From an uncultured Prevotellaceae bacterium (lineage in GTDB: Bacteria > Bacteroidota > Bacteroidia > Bacteroidales > Bacteroidaceae), in NCBI GenBank assembly GCA_902788605.1, contig CADAKX010000032.1:1-32831 (forward strand): 32,831 nt of DNA, written 5' to 3'. The stretch's first letter is position 1, and the number at the start of each line of letters is the position of its first letter. Below are positions 17,908-25,404 of the stretch, piece after piece. The position numbers and the translations under genes were made by a program. The notes beneath the pieces were generated by a model, which made no database searches, was not told where the DNA came from, and saw only the letters and a list, made by a program, of their open reading frames with translations.

Positions 17908-18828
17908 GTGACTTACTTAGGCGAACTTATCTCTATCGGTGTAGCGTTCTCATGGACAGCTACTGCCCTGTTAAGCGAATTTGGTAGTAAGCGTCTGGGC
18001 AACCTGACGCTGAATGTATTACGTATGGCTCTGGCACTCGTCTTCTCGTTGGCGCTCTTCGGCATCACAACGGGAAGCGTGTTGCCGCCAGGGGCCTCAA
18101 CAGAAGCCTGCGGATGGATGCTGCTATCGGGACTCGTGGGCTATGTCATAGGCGATTTCTGCCTGTTTCAATGCTACATTATCATCGGCTCGCGCTATGG
18201 CCAGCTCTTCATGACGCTGGCTCCTCTTGCTGCTGCCCTGATGGCATGGGCTTCCCTTGGTCAGCAGATGAGCCTGATGAGCGTTGTGGCCATGCTGGTG
18301 ACGCTTGCTGGTATCGGCATCTCGGTTATCGGGCGCGGCGAGCACCATAAGGTGTCGCTGAAATTGCCCCTTAACGGCGTTCTCTTCGCCATTGGCGCAG
18401 CTGTCTGCCAGGGAGTGGGACTGGTGCTCAGCAAGATTGGTATGGACCACTATGAGGCCGTTGCTGGCATGCCAGAGTGGCTGGTGCCTTTCAGTGCCAA
18501 CTTCTATCGCTGTATCGCAGGCATTATCGGCTTCTCGTTGTTGCTCTACTTCCGACAGGGCTTTGCCCCGCTGAGCGAAGCCTTGCACGACAGGAAAGGA
18601 CTAGCTGTGGCTACAGCCACCACCATCTTTGGCCCCTTCGTGGGTGTGGGCTTCTCGCTGATGGCAGTACAATACACGGCAGCAGGCATTGCCTCCACGC
18701 TGATGGCGATGACGCCCATCATCATCCTACTGCCCTCCTACTGGCTGTTCCACGAGAAGATCACATGGCGTGCTGTCATAGGTGCTGTCATCTCTGTGGT
18801 GGGTGTCAGTCTGTTTTTCCTCACATAA
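17908..18828 (+). CDS. EamA/DMT family membrane transporter
   Basis: A 306-aa inner membrane protein with ten predicted membrane helices in two EamA-type halves (about 1-140 and 155-306). Each half ends with a Gly-rich helix: LVTLAGIGISVIG and VIGAVISVVGVSLFFLT. It belongs to the drug/metabolite transporter superfamily; the substrate cannot be told. The start is a GTG at 17908, 24 bp after the DUF3237 stop; an ATG at 17890 meets a stop two codons on. No lone promoter is seen, so it is probably co-transcribed with the DUF3237 gene. Confidence 0.88.
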   Translation: MTYLGELISIGVAFSWTATALLSEFGSKRLGNLTLNVLRMALALVFSLALFGITTGSVLPPGASTEACGWMLLSGLVGYVIGDFCLFQCYIIIGSRYGQLFMTLAPLAAALMAWASLGQQMSLMSVVAMLVTLAGIGISVIGRGEHHKVSLKLPLNGVLFAIGAAVCQGVGLVLSKIGMDHYEAVAGMPEWLVPFSANFYRCIAGIIGFSLLLYFRQGFAPLSEALHDRKGLAVATATTIFGPFVGVGFSLMAVQYTAAGIASTLMAMTPIIILLPSYWLFHEKITWRAVIGAVISVVGVSLFFLT

Positions 18829-18863
18829 ATAGGAATTCCCCTACCGAAGAATAGGAAAAACAC

Positions 18864-18895
18864 CTTGCGGCGTTGCCCCATAGTTTGTATCTTTG
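18864..18895 (+). promoter_or_regulatory. Promoter of the aromatic-rich lipoprotein
   Basis: CTTG (18864-18867), 20 nt, then TATCTTTG (18888-18895): good spacing for a Bacteroidota promoter. The ATG follows 41 bp later. Confidence 0.65.
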
Positions 18896-18936
18896 CAACA
18901 TCAAACAGAAGTCAAACCCTTTAAAAAGATACGACT

Positions 18937-19497
18937 ATGAAGAAGGTTTTTACTTACATCGCAATGATAACGCTGATGACAACATTGTTCACCAGCTGTG
19001 ACAGAGAATTCTGGGAGGATATGGAAGACCGCAACGAAGCACGCACCCTCGACGGCACCTGGACGGGGTATATAGACACCTACTATTACGACCGCTGGGG
19101 ACTGACGGGCGACAGCTATCGCACGACGATGTACTTCGAACGTGAGAGCGCTTATAGCGGATGGGGCTACGAGGTGGACTACGACCTGAACAGCCGCTAT
19201 AACGACTATTACTACTGCGAGTTTGAATGGGACATCTACAAGGGAAGCATCCGCATTCGCTATGCAGACAGTTGGAACGACGTGTATATCAACGACTACC
19301 GCCTCAATAGCAATCGCTTCGAGGGTTATATGGACGATGGCACATCGAAGGATATCCTCTTCCGTCTGACCTACGACAACCGCTTTGACTGGGGCTACTG
19401 GAGCACACGTAACTACACACGTAGTGCCAACGACAGCATCAGCAACGACAGCACCACCAACGGGAGAGTCATAGCCAGCGGTAAGTTTGCCAAATAA
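18937..19497 (+). CDS. Small aromatic-rich lipoprotein, function unknown
   Basis: I do not recognise this 186-aa protein. It has a lipoprotein signal with Cys21 in LFTSC. The mature part is crowded with aromatic and acidic residues: about 21 Tyr and 8 Trp, with runs such as DTYYYDRWG and NDYYYCEFEWD. The alternating pattern (LDGTWTGYID, TTMYFER, VDYDLN, EFEWDIYK, SIRIRYAD, FRLTYDN) fits a single beta-barrel or sandwich, lipocalin-like in style. The C-terminal 35 residues are Ser/Asn/Thr-rich and probably disordered. It is monocistronic, with its own promoter and terminator. A ligand-binding or surface role is a guess. Confidence 0.75.
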   Translation: MKKVFTYIAMITLMTTLFTSCDREFWEDMEDRNEARTLDGTWTGYIDTYYYDRWGLTGDSYRTTMYFERESAYSGWGYEVDYDLNSRYNDYYYCEFEWDIYKGSIRIRYADSWNDVYINDYRLNSNRFEGYMDDGTSKDILFRLTYDNRFDWGYWSTRNYTRSANDSISNDSTTNGRVIASGKFAK

Positions 19498-19523
19498 TCT
19501 TCAATAGGAATCCACATAATAGC

Positions 19524-19562
19524 ACGGTCCTCTACGCCCATCGGGCATAGGGGACCGTTTTG
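19524..19562 (+). terminator. Terminator after the lipoprotein gene
   Basis: ACGGTCC (19524-19530) pairs with GGACCGT (19552-19558), with further pairing inside (CGCC with GGC), followed by TTTTG. Confidence 0.8.
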
Positions 19563-19695
19563 TGTGTGTTTCACATGGTAAAGATACTCTAGGAAAAATT
19601 ACGCTAATAAATCAATCTTTATCTATAATCACAGTCGGAGTGTCATGATAACAACCTACAACAAGGAAGGTCTTTTGGGTCTTATATCAATAGAG

Positions 19696-19722
19696 CCCTG
19701 AAAGGGTGGTAACCACGAGCTC
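19696..19722. repeat. Cluster of short palindromes
   Basis: Three adjoining dyads: CCCTGAAAGGG (19696-19706), GTGGTAACCAC (19706-19716) and GAGCTC (19717-19722). The first is the core of intergenic repeats I associate with Bacteroidota genomes; this copy would be a decayed single unit. Confidence 0.4.
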
Positions 19723-19822
19723 ATAGCTTCGTCCTATCTCTTGATTGCATTTTCACCCATAGTTATATAAAGTATGCCAATATGAGACTTGTGTTTTTCT
19801 CTTCATGGCGTTTTACATATCG

Positions 19823-19830
19823 CAAAGATA
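19823..19830 (-). promoter_or_regulatory. Orphan -7 box pointing away from araC
   Basis: TATCTTTG on the minus strand. It has no good -33 element and no gene behind it, so it may drive a small RNA or be fortuitous. Confidence 0.3.
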
Positions 19831-19841
19831 CAAAATAAATT

Positions 19842-19914
19842 CGCAAAAATTGTTGATTTGAACGATGAAAGCGCAAAAATTGTAAATTCTGAAACGTTTT
19901 TGTAAATTCTGAAA
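19842..19914 (+). promoter_or_regulatory. Phased direct repeats, candidate AraC operator
   Basis: CGCAAAAATTGT occurs at 19842-19853 and again at 19872-19883 (30 bp apart). TTGTAAATTCTGAAA occurs at 19880-19894 and 19900-19914 (exactly 20 bp apart). Integral-turn spacing, and a position 31 bp upstream of the -7 box of an AraC-type regulator, suggest an operator. The 15-mer pair recurs at 31261-31295. Confidence 0.6.
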
Positions 19915-19944
19915 GAAGCGTTTTATTATTTTGAGAAAATTGAT

Positions 19945-19952
19945 TAACTTTG
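19945..19952 (+). promoter_or_regulatory. -7 box of the AraC regulator gene
   Basis: TAACTTTG followed by GCACAC, 23 bp before the ATG at 19975. TTTT stands 20 nt upstream in the -33 place. Confidence 0.65.
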
Positions 19953-19974
19953 CACACAAATTAAGATCGTAACG

Positions 19975-21078
19975 ATGTACGACCATCAAGGACTTCAAGA
20001 CGTTTTTTTTATGATGCTCTACGGCGGAGCCGCCATGCTCGCCGTGGTGAGTTGTCTGTATCTCACGCTGACGCGAGGAAACATGTTCTTTGCCACCATC
20101 AATCCACCTAAGACCTTGCGTCGGTGGGCAGCAGCCTTTCTGGCAGCGGTGGCCGCGAGTCACGTGTGGTGGGGAGTGCTGGGCATCTGTTGCCTGAAGG
20201 ACGACCGCCTGACGCGTAATATCATTGCCATCACGCTAGACCGCCTGACGTTAGTGCCACTGATGATGATTGTCCTGCTGCGCATGCTGCAAGACCGCCG
20301 TCGCCACCTGTGGCCCATCTTCGCCGTCATCCTGCCACTTGTGGTGATATCCGTCATCAGCATCGCTACCCACAATAATTCTTTTGAAAGGTACACAATG
20401 ATTTACAGCATTGCCATTGGCATTATCTTCACCTTATATTATATACATGCGGTGAGGCACTACAGCCATTGGCTTCGCGACAACTTTGCCGACCTGCAGC
20501 ACAAGGAAGTGTGGCAGAGTCTGCTATTGCTGGCCAGCATCCTGTTTGTCTATGCAGCCTATGCCTCGAACGAGGGCGACCTTGCCGCGGAATACCTGTC
20601 GCAAGTCAACACGCTGTTTATCATCGGCTTTGTGCTTTGGCGTGTGGAGACACTACAGCAGCTGGACATTACTGAGGAGGAAGAGGAAGAGAGTATCGCA
20701 GCCGAAACGCCGAAAGAGTCCCCCTCATCCGTCAACTTCAGCACGTTGCTCCAGCAAAAATGTGAGGCCACGCTACTCTATCTGCAGCATGACCTCACCT
20801 TACCTCAGTTGGCTACCGCTATCGGCACCAACCGCACTTATCTTAGTGCCTACTTTGCCCAGCAAGACATTACTTACAACGCCTATATCAACAACCTGCG
20901 CATCCATCACTTCATGCGACTTTATAGCGAGGCTGCCGATTCGGCACCCGCGGTGCCAGCCAAGATGCTTGCCCAACAAAGCGGCTTCCACAGCTATATC
21001 ACCTTCAGTGCAGCTTTCAAGAAGTTTACCGGACAGACGGTGACAGAGTGGATGAAACAGCACGGGGAGGAGCAATAA
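19975..21078 (+). CDS. Membrane-bound AraC family transcriptional regulator
   Basis: A 367-aa protein whose first 225 residues form six or seven membrane helices (for example MLYGGAAMLAVVSCLYL, LTLVPLMMIVLL, WPIFAVILPLVVIS, SLLLLASILFVYA and TLFIIGFVLW). An acidic linker follows (EEEEEES, residues 238-244). The C-terminal 100 residues are an AraC-type double HTH: LTLPQLATAIGTNRTYLSAYF is the first HTH and MLAQQSGFHSYITFSAAFKKFTG the second, ending in the usual F-K-x-x-G-T/Q block. There is no periplasmic sensor domain of size, so the signal may be membrane-borne. Phased repeats in its promoter suggest self-regulation. Confidence 0.88.
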   Translation: MYDHQGLQDVFFMMLYGGAAMLAVVSCLYLTLTRGNMFFATINPPKTLRRWAAAFLAAVAASHVWWGVLGICCLKDDRLTRNIIAITLDRLTLVPLMMIVLLRMLQDRRRHLWPIFAVILPLVVISVISIATHNNSFERYTMIYSIAIGIIFTLYYIHAVRHYSHWLRDNFADLQHKEVWQSLLLLASILFVYAAYASNEGDLAAEYLSQVNTLFIIGFVLWRVETLQQLDITEEEEEESIAAETPKESPSSVNFSTLLQQKCEATLLYLQHDLTLPQLATAIGTNRTYLSAYFAQQDITYNAYINNLRIHHFMRLYSEAADSAPAVPAKMLAQQSGFHSYITFSAAFKKFTGQTVTEWMKQHGEEQ

Positions 21079-21099
21079 AGCCCATCAACCTATGGGCTT
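21078..21099. terminator. Hairpin between convergent araC and SPFH genes
   Basis: AAGCCCAT (21078-21085) and ATGGGCTT (21092-21099), an 8-bp perfect stem with a 6-nt loop, starting at the araC stop. T-tracts are short on either side, so it is a weak, possibly bidirectional terminator. Confidence 0.55.
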
Positions 21100-21123
21100 A
21101 TACGCCAATCCTCCCGACTTCTA

Positions 21124-22017
21124 TTACTTTCCTGTTCCAATAATCTTCGAGACATCGAGCATCATGCCGTTGCCTCCCATGATCTGTGGCATCTTGCCGT
21201 CCCATTTCTCAATCATATCCTCCTGGACGATCATCGGCGAGAGTGAAGCAGCAATAGTGCGGTTATAGTAAGCCTCTGCGTCAGCCTTAATCTTCATGGC
21301 CTTAGCATTACCCTCAGCCTTGGCAACAGCAATCTTAGCATTAGCCTCAGCCTCCTTAACCTCATTCTCGGCCTTCAGGGCACTCTGAATAGCTGTATTC
21401 TTGGCATCAATCATCGAGAGCAACGATGAGGGAGGTGTAATCTTAGAAGTAAACTCCTCTACGAGGAAGCCCTCGCTCATCAACGACTTCTCCAAACGCT
21501 GGCGCACATCGCGCTCGAAGTTGGCGCGGTTTGACATCAGCGAATCCGAGGTATACTGGTTAGCACAGGTACGATAGGCCTCGTAGATACAGGTGCGGAT
21601 ATAGCCCTCTTCGAGTTCCTTCACACCAACACGATACTTTGTAAAGATGTCGCAGGCCTTGTCGGGATTGATGCGATAGGCAATCGTTGGGTCCATCTCG
21701 AAGAGCGAAGCGTCCTTGGCGTTCACCGAGAACGTCTCGTATTGCTTACGCTGAGTGAACGTAGGATAGGTAAACACGCTGGTGGTGATAGGGTTATAGA
21801 AGACCCAACCCTTACAGGTGCCTTCCACACCACCATAGTCCTGCTCGTTGATAGACCACTTGTGGAAGCGGATGCCCACCTCACCAGAGTCCACCACCGT
21901 ACAACAGGTGGCAAAGAGGATGAAAATCAGAAGAACAGAGCCAGCGCCGATGGCCAGCGTGCGAAAGAACGGATTTTTCATGTCCAAGGAAATGTTTGAA
22001 TTGTTTGAAGTCTTCAT
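21124..22017 (-). CDS. SPFH/prohibitin family membrane protein
   Basis: A 297-aa protein with one N-terminal membrane helix (FFRTLAIGAGSVLLIFILFA) followed by an SPFH domain (about 45-230: VDSGEVGIRFHKW, then YPTFTQRKQYETFSV) and an Ala/Glu/Lys-rich coiled coil (ALKAENEVKEAEANAKIAVA) typical of prohibitin and stomatin oligomers. Such proteins form ring-like scaffolds in the inner membrane and often guard proteases such as FtsH; no protease gene adjoins here. I chose ATG 22017, because the -7 box at 22050-22043 places the transcript start downstream of the farther ATG at 22074; 21984 (MKNPFFRT) is an alternative. Confidence 0.87.
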   Translation of the reverse strand: MKTSNNSNISLDMKNPFFRTLAIGAGSVLLIFILFATCCTVVDSGEVGIRFHKWSINEQDYGGVEGTCKGWVFYNPITTSVFTYPTFTQRKQYETFSVNAKDASLFEMDPTIAYRINPDKACDIFTKYRVGVKELEEGYIRTCIYEAYRTCANQYTSDSLMSNRANFERDVRQRLEKSLMSEGFLVEEFTSKITPPSSLLSMIDAKNTAIQSALKAENEVKEAEANAKIAVAKAEGNAKAMKIKADAEAYYNRTIAASLSPMIVQEDMIEKWDGKMPQIMGGNGMMLDVSKIIGTGK

Positions 22018-22042
22018 TGTTGATAATGTTAGAATGTCTTGG

Positions 22043-22050
22043 CAAAGATA
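22043..22050 (-). promoter_or_regulatory. -7 box of the SPFH gene
   Basis: TATCTTTG on the minus strand, 26 bp before the chosen ATG at 22017. No clear -33 element. Confidence 0.55.
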
Positions 22051-22084
22051 CAAATATATTTCGAATTTCTGCATAAAGACCTAC

Positions 22085-22112
22085 AAAATACGCATTTTTC
22101 TCAGAAAATACG
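22085..22112 (+). repeat. 20-bp spaced 8-mer repeats before the phosphatase gene
   Basis: AAAATACG at 22085-22092 and 22105-22112, exactly 20 bp apart, with similar flanks (A-C/G before, C/T-A after). They lie 21 bp upstream of the TAACTTTG box, a usual activator site. Confidence 0.4.
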
Positions 22113-22133
22113 TACAATTTCGAATAAAAAACG

Positions 22134-22141
22134 TAACTTTG
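22134..22141 (+). promoter_or_regulatory. -7 box of the TPR-phosphatase gene
   Basis: TAACTTTG followed by GCAAAC, 31 bp before the ATG at 22172; it supports that start over longer open-frame starts inside the divergent gene. Confidence 0.6.
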
Positions 22142-22171
22142 CAAACAAATTACGACCTAAAGAATAAAACA

Positions 22172-24094
22172 ATGAAAAAACCGTACCATCTGATAGCACT
22201 CCTCATTCTGGCTCTTGCAGCAGGTTGCAACGAAAAAAGAGGCTATGCGCCGGAAAACACCAAGACCCAAGAATACAAGAACTGGAAAGACTCGGCACGC
22301 AAGCATTTTGCGGTGCTGGCCTACTATTATAACAACAACATCCATGACTCGCTGGTGGAGGCCATTCCCGCAGAACTGGAGTTCTGTGCGGAGCACGAGC
22401 TGTGGTACGACTATTATGACGCGTGGATGATGCTGGGCGAGGAGTATTCCTTCTACGGCGAACAGCGAAAGGCCATCGAAATTGCCCAGGAGATTCACGA
22501 TGACGCCATCAAGCGCAACAACGGCTACGGACTGGCCGGAGCCGAGTTTATCAAGGCGTTGGTGTATGACAACCAGCTGAACCATGAAGAGGCGGCACGT
22601 AGCTTCGAGAAGGCCCTGGAGGTCTATCCTGACAGCGCAGAAGCCTTCCTGAAGAACACCATCTATGTGTATTACTCCAACGAGTTGAGAGACAAGAAGA
22701 ACATCGAGAAGATGCGTCAGATGCTGGATGAATGGAAGGCCTATATCGATGTCTGTCTCAAGGACTCGACCATTCCGCGGCGACAGTTTGACAACTGGCT
22801 CTACTATTACCATCACTCCAGCTATTTCTACTACATGCAACTGAAGGACTTGGACAAGGCCCAGCAACATGTCGACTCGGTGGTGATGCACCTGGACAAG
22901 GTGGGTTGGTCGCAGATAACACGCAACGAAGTGACAGGCTATCAGGTGCAACTGGCCATCGAGCGCGGCAACTATAACGAGGCCCTGAAATTGAACGAGC
23001 AGCAGTTACCACATGCCGACGAACTGGATATCAACGCCTATTCCGAGATTCTGCACCAGCGTGCGCTTATCATGAAGGGGCTGGGACGCTGGCAGGAAGC
23101 CTATACTTATGCAGAGCAGTACTGCGATCTGGTGGACTCGATGACACAAGCCGACACCCGCCAGCAACTGAACGAACTGAACAAGCGCTTCGAAATTGAC
23201 GAGCTGAAGATGCAGGCAGAGCGCGAGAAGATAGAGAGTGAGCGTCAGCGCATGCATCTGATAATCCTCATCGGCGCCATCGTGGCCTTGGGCGTCATCA
23301 TCGTCTTCATCCTGCGCCAGCGAGCCACACGCCGACTGGCTGCAATGAAACTGGAACAGGAGCGCATAGAAAACGAGTTGCGCATTGCCCGCGACATCCA
23401 GATGTCGATGGTGCCCAACACCTTCCCCAACCGCGAAGGCCTGGACATGTATGCCGCCATGAAACCTGCCCGCGAGGTGGGCGGCGACCTCTACAGCTAT
23501 GTGCTGAACGGCCATCAGCTGTACTTCTGCCTGGGCGACGTGAGCGGCAAGGGTGTGCCTGCCTCGCTGTTTATGTCTCAGGCCACCAAACTCTTCCAGA
23601 TGCTGGCCAATCAAGGTATGCAGCCCTCGGAGATATGCACACAGATGAACGATGTGATGTCGGGCAAGGAAAACAAGAACGGCATGTTTGTCACCTTCTT
23701 TGTTGGCTTGATTGACCTGGAGAGCGGTCACCTGTCGTTCTGCAACGCAGGCCATAACCCGCCCGTCATTGGCGGAACACCCTCTAACGGCGACCTCCTG
23801 AAGATGGAGTCGAACGCACCTCTGGGTCTGTGGACGGACCTGAAGTATGTGGGTGAGGAGATTGAGAGCATCAAGGGGCGCACGCTGTTCTTCTATACCG
23901 ACGGACTGACCGAGGCCGAGAACCACCGCCAGGAGCAGTTTGGCGAGGAGCGTTTGCTTCGCATCCTGCGCAATGAGCATTTTGATTCGTCAAGAGGGGT
24001 GATTGATACTCTGGCCGCAGAAGTGGAGAAACACCGCGACGGTGCCGAGCCCAACGACGACCTGACGATGCTGTGCATACGAGTGACGGCATAA
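22172..24094 (+). CDS. TPR lipoprotein fused to SpoIIE-type PP2C phosphatase
   Basis: A 640-aa signalling protein. The N-terminus has a lipoprotein signal with Cys19 in LAAGC. Residues 40-330 are helical TPR-like repeats (for example NHEEAARSFEKALEVYPDSAEAF). A coiled coil and a membrane helix (about 362-383, LIILIGAIVALGVIIVFIL) lead to a cytoplasmic SpoIIE/RsbU-type phosphatase. The phosphatase metal-site motifs are EVGGDLYSY, GDVSGKGVPASLF, FFYTDGLTEAEN and PNDDLTML. By family it would dephosphorylate an anti-sigma antagonist, but no STAS or RsbW-like gene is in the window. The start at 22172 fits the promoter and signal peptide; the frame is open further upstream, into the SPFH gene region. 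Confidence 0.9.
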   Translation: MKKPYHLIALLILALAAGCNEKRGYAPENTKTQEYKNWKDSARKHFAVLAYYYNNNIHDSLVEAIPAELEFCAEHELWYDYYDAWMMLGEEYSFYGEQRKAIEIAQEIHDDAIKRNNGYGLAGAEFIKALVYDNQLNHEEAARSFEKALEVYPDSAEAFLKNTIYVYYSNELRDKKNIEKMRQMLDEWKAYIDVCLKDSTIPRRQFDNWLYYYHHSSYFYYMQLKDLDKAQQHVDSVVMHLDKVGWSQITRNEVTGYQVQLAIERGNYNEALKLNEQQLPHADELDINAYSEILHQRALIMKGLGRWQEAYTYAEQYCDLVDSMTQADTRQQLNELNKRFEIDELKMQAEREKIESERQRMHLIILIGAIVALGVIIVFILRQRATRRLAAMKLEQERIENELRIARDIQMSMVPNTFPNREGLDMYAAMKPAREVGGDLYSYVLNGHQLYFCLGDVSGKGVPASLFMSQATKLFQMLANQGMQPSEICTQMNDVMSGKENKNGMFVTFFVGLIDLESGHLSFCNAGHNPPVIGGTPSNGDLLKMESNAPLGLWTDLKYVGEEIESIKGRTLFFYTDGLTEAENHRQEQFGEERLLRILRNEHFDSSRGVIDTLAAEVEKHRDGAEPNDDLTMLCIRVTA

Positions 24095-24123
24095 AAATCA
24101 CATCTTTTTAGATTTTTTTTCTA

Positions 24124-24158
24124 ACCCGATGCAATGTTTCGGGTCTTTGCTGCGTATA
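24124..24158 (+). promoter_or_regulatory. Candidate ECF-type promoter, with overlapping hairpin
   Basis: TGCAAT (24130-24135), 16 nt, then GCGTATA (24152-24158): ECF-like spacing rather than TAnnTTTG. It lies 24 bp before the sigma factor ATG and may be autoregulated. A small stem, ACCCGA (24124-24129) with TCGGGT (24139-24144), overlaps it and could also serve as a weak terminator of the phosphatase gene. Confidence 0.35.
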
Positions 24159-24182
24159 TATGAATAGAAGACTCGAAAAAAA

Positions 24183-24737
24183 ATGATAACAGAATCAGAC
24201 ATAGACCTGATCGAGGGATTGCGGAAACGCCATCCCAAAGCCCAGCAGACGACACTCGACCGCTTCGGACACGATGTCTTCGCACAAGTGGTGCGACTCA
24301 TCCCCGTCGTCGAGAACGCCGAGGAGGTCTATCAGGACGTCTTCATCAAGGTCTTCGACAACATCCAGCGGTACGACCCCAACAGGTCCTCGCTCAAGAC
24401 GTGGATAACGCGCATCGCCTACAACGAGGCCATCAGCTTTCTGAGAAAGAAGAGCGCACCCATGATTTACTTCGAGGACTACGACGGCGAGGCCCTGTCG
24501 GACGAAGAGGTGGACGAGACCTTCGGACACGCCAACAAGGAGACCGTACAACTGATACGGGCGGCACTGAAACACCTGCCTCCCGAGGAGCGAGCCCTCA
24601 TCACCATGTTCTATTATGAGGAAATGAGTTTGAAAGACATCGCCTTTGTCACAGAGTCGCTACCAACGACCATCGCCTCGAAGCTGAGTAGGACGAGAAA
24701 GAAACTTTGTAGAATCATCAAAATGTTACAGTCATGA
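24183..24737 (+). CDS. ECF RNA polymerase sigma factor
   Basis: A 184-aa alternative sigma factor. Region 2 spans about residues 20-95 (FGHDVFAQVVRLI, AEEVYQDVFIKVFDNI, SLKTWITRIAYNEAISFLRKK) and region 4 about 120-180 (LPPEERALITMFYYEEMSLKDIA, then the recognition helix near TIASKLSRTRKKL). The acidic linker between them (EDYDGEALSDEEVDE) is normal for the group. It overlaps the next gene by 4 bp (ATGA), the usual arrangement with an anti-sigma partner, and may control its own operon through the TGCAAT/GCGTATA element upstream. The genes it controls cannot be told from this window. Confidence 0.92.
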   Translation: MITESDIDLIEGLRKRHPKAQQTTLDRFGHDVFAQVVRLIPVVENAEEVYQDVFIKVFDNIQRYDPNRSSLKTWITRIAYNEAISFLRKKSAPMIYFEDYDGEALSDEEVDETFGHANKETVQLIRAALKHLPPEERALITMFYYEEMSLKDIAFVTESLPTTIASKLSRTRKKLCRIIKMLQS

Positions 24738-25393
24738 AGGAGGATATACTTAATACTTTACGCCAGCAGGATACCAATCTGCGCGAAGCCATCCATGAGG
24801 AAGAGAAGGCGCTGCCCCATATGCCGGCAGACCTGAACGCCCGACTGATGCAGCGTGTGGAGAGTGGTAGGAGCGCACGGAAGCGTCGCATCATCTGGCC
24901 CTGGATAGCAGCCGCCTGCGTCACGGCCCTCATCGCCGTCTATCTGACGCCGCCCAAAGCCGTTGCACCCCAGCAAGATGTCGTAGCTAAGGTGGAGCTG
25001 AAAGCGGAAGAGCACGTGGCGAATAGTCAAGAGAGCAGACTCTCTGATATCAGCTCAGTAACAACAATTGAAGACGCTCCGCAGGCCACAGCCGCTCCCG
25101 TCAAGCACAAGCACGTGGCGTCAAAACAGTCCGATGTCATCGATAAAGAGCCTTTGCTGGCCCAAGAGACGACGGAAACAGCTCATGCCGAGGAAATGCC
25201 CATTCACAAGGAAGAAACAGCCTCAACGACGCTGACAGAACGCGACATCCCCATCACGCGACCAGAGAACCTGAAGTACACCCCTGAAGAGATTGCCCTG
25301 ATGAAGCAGCAAGCCACCGAGGCTTATCTGAAGTGGGTACAGTTGGAACTCGAAATTTCAAAATATAACTTAGAACAAACAGCTCAACAATAA
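24734..25393 (+). CDS. Single-pass membrane protein, likely anti-sigma factor
   Basis: A 219-aa protein I do not recognise by family. A charged N-terminal cytoplasmic part (1-50, LNARLMQRVESG near its end) precedes one membrane helix (53-71, IIWPWIAAACVTALIAVYL) and a long low-complexity periplasmic region rich in Glu, Ala and Thr. A helical C-terminus follows (YTPEEIALMKQQATEAYLKW). Overlap with the ECF gene and this topology are what one expects of a Bacteroidota anti-sigma factor, although no zinc (H-x3-C-x2-C) or FecR domain is present. The assignment rests on position and topology. Confidence 0.7.
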   Translation: MKEDILNTLRQQDTNLREAIHEEEKALPHMPADLNARLMQRVESGRSARKRRIIWPWIAAACVTALIAVYLTPPKAVAPQQDVVAKVELKAEEHVANSQESRLSDISSVTTIEDAPQATAAPVKHKHVASKQSDVIDKEPLLAQETTETAHAEEMPIHKEETASTTLTERDIPITRPENLKYTPEEIALMKQQATEAYLKWVQLELEISKYNLEQTAQQ

Positions 25394-25404
25394 AACCATT
25401 GATT

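Larger units (their letters stand above)
19563..19974. other. Gene-free region before araC
   Basis: No convincing gene in about 410 bp. It holds a palindrome cluster at 19696-19722, a minus-strand -7 box TATCTTTG (19830-19823) with nothing recognisable behind it (only open frames below 25 codons by eye), phased direct repeats at 19842-19914 and the araC promoter box at 19945-19952. Base composition is clearly AT-richer than the flanking genes. Confidence 0.6.

Noticed and set aside
19763-19957. Minus-strand open frame of about 64 codons in the araC gap
   Set aside because: It runs through the araC promoter and the phased repeats, is Phe/Leu-rich from AT content, and resembles no family.
21848-22171. 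Upstream extension of the phosphatase gene to 21848
   Set aside because: It would run antisense through the SPFH start region and both promoters; the lipoprotein signal and -7 box place the start at 22172.
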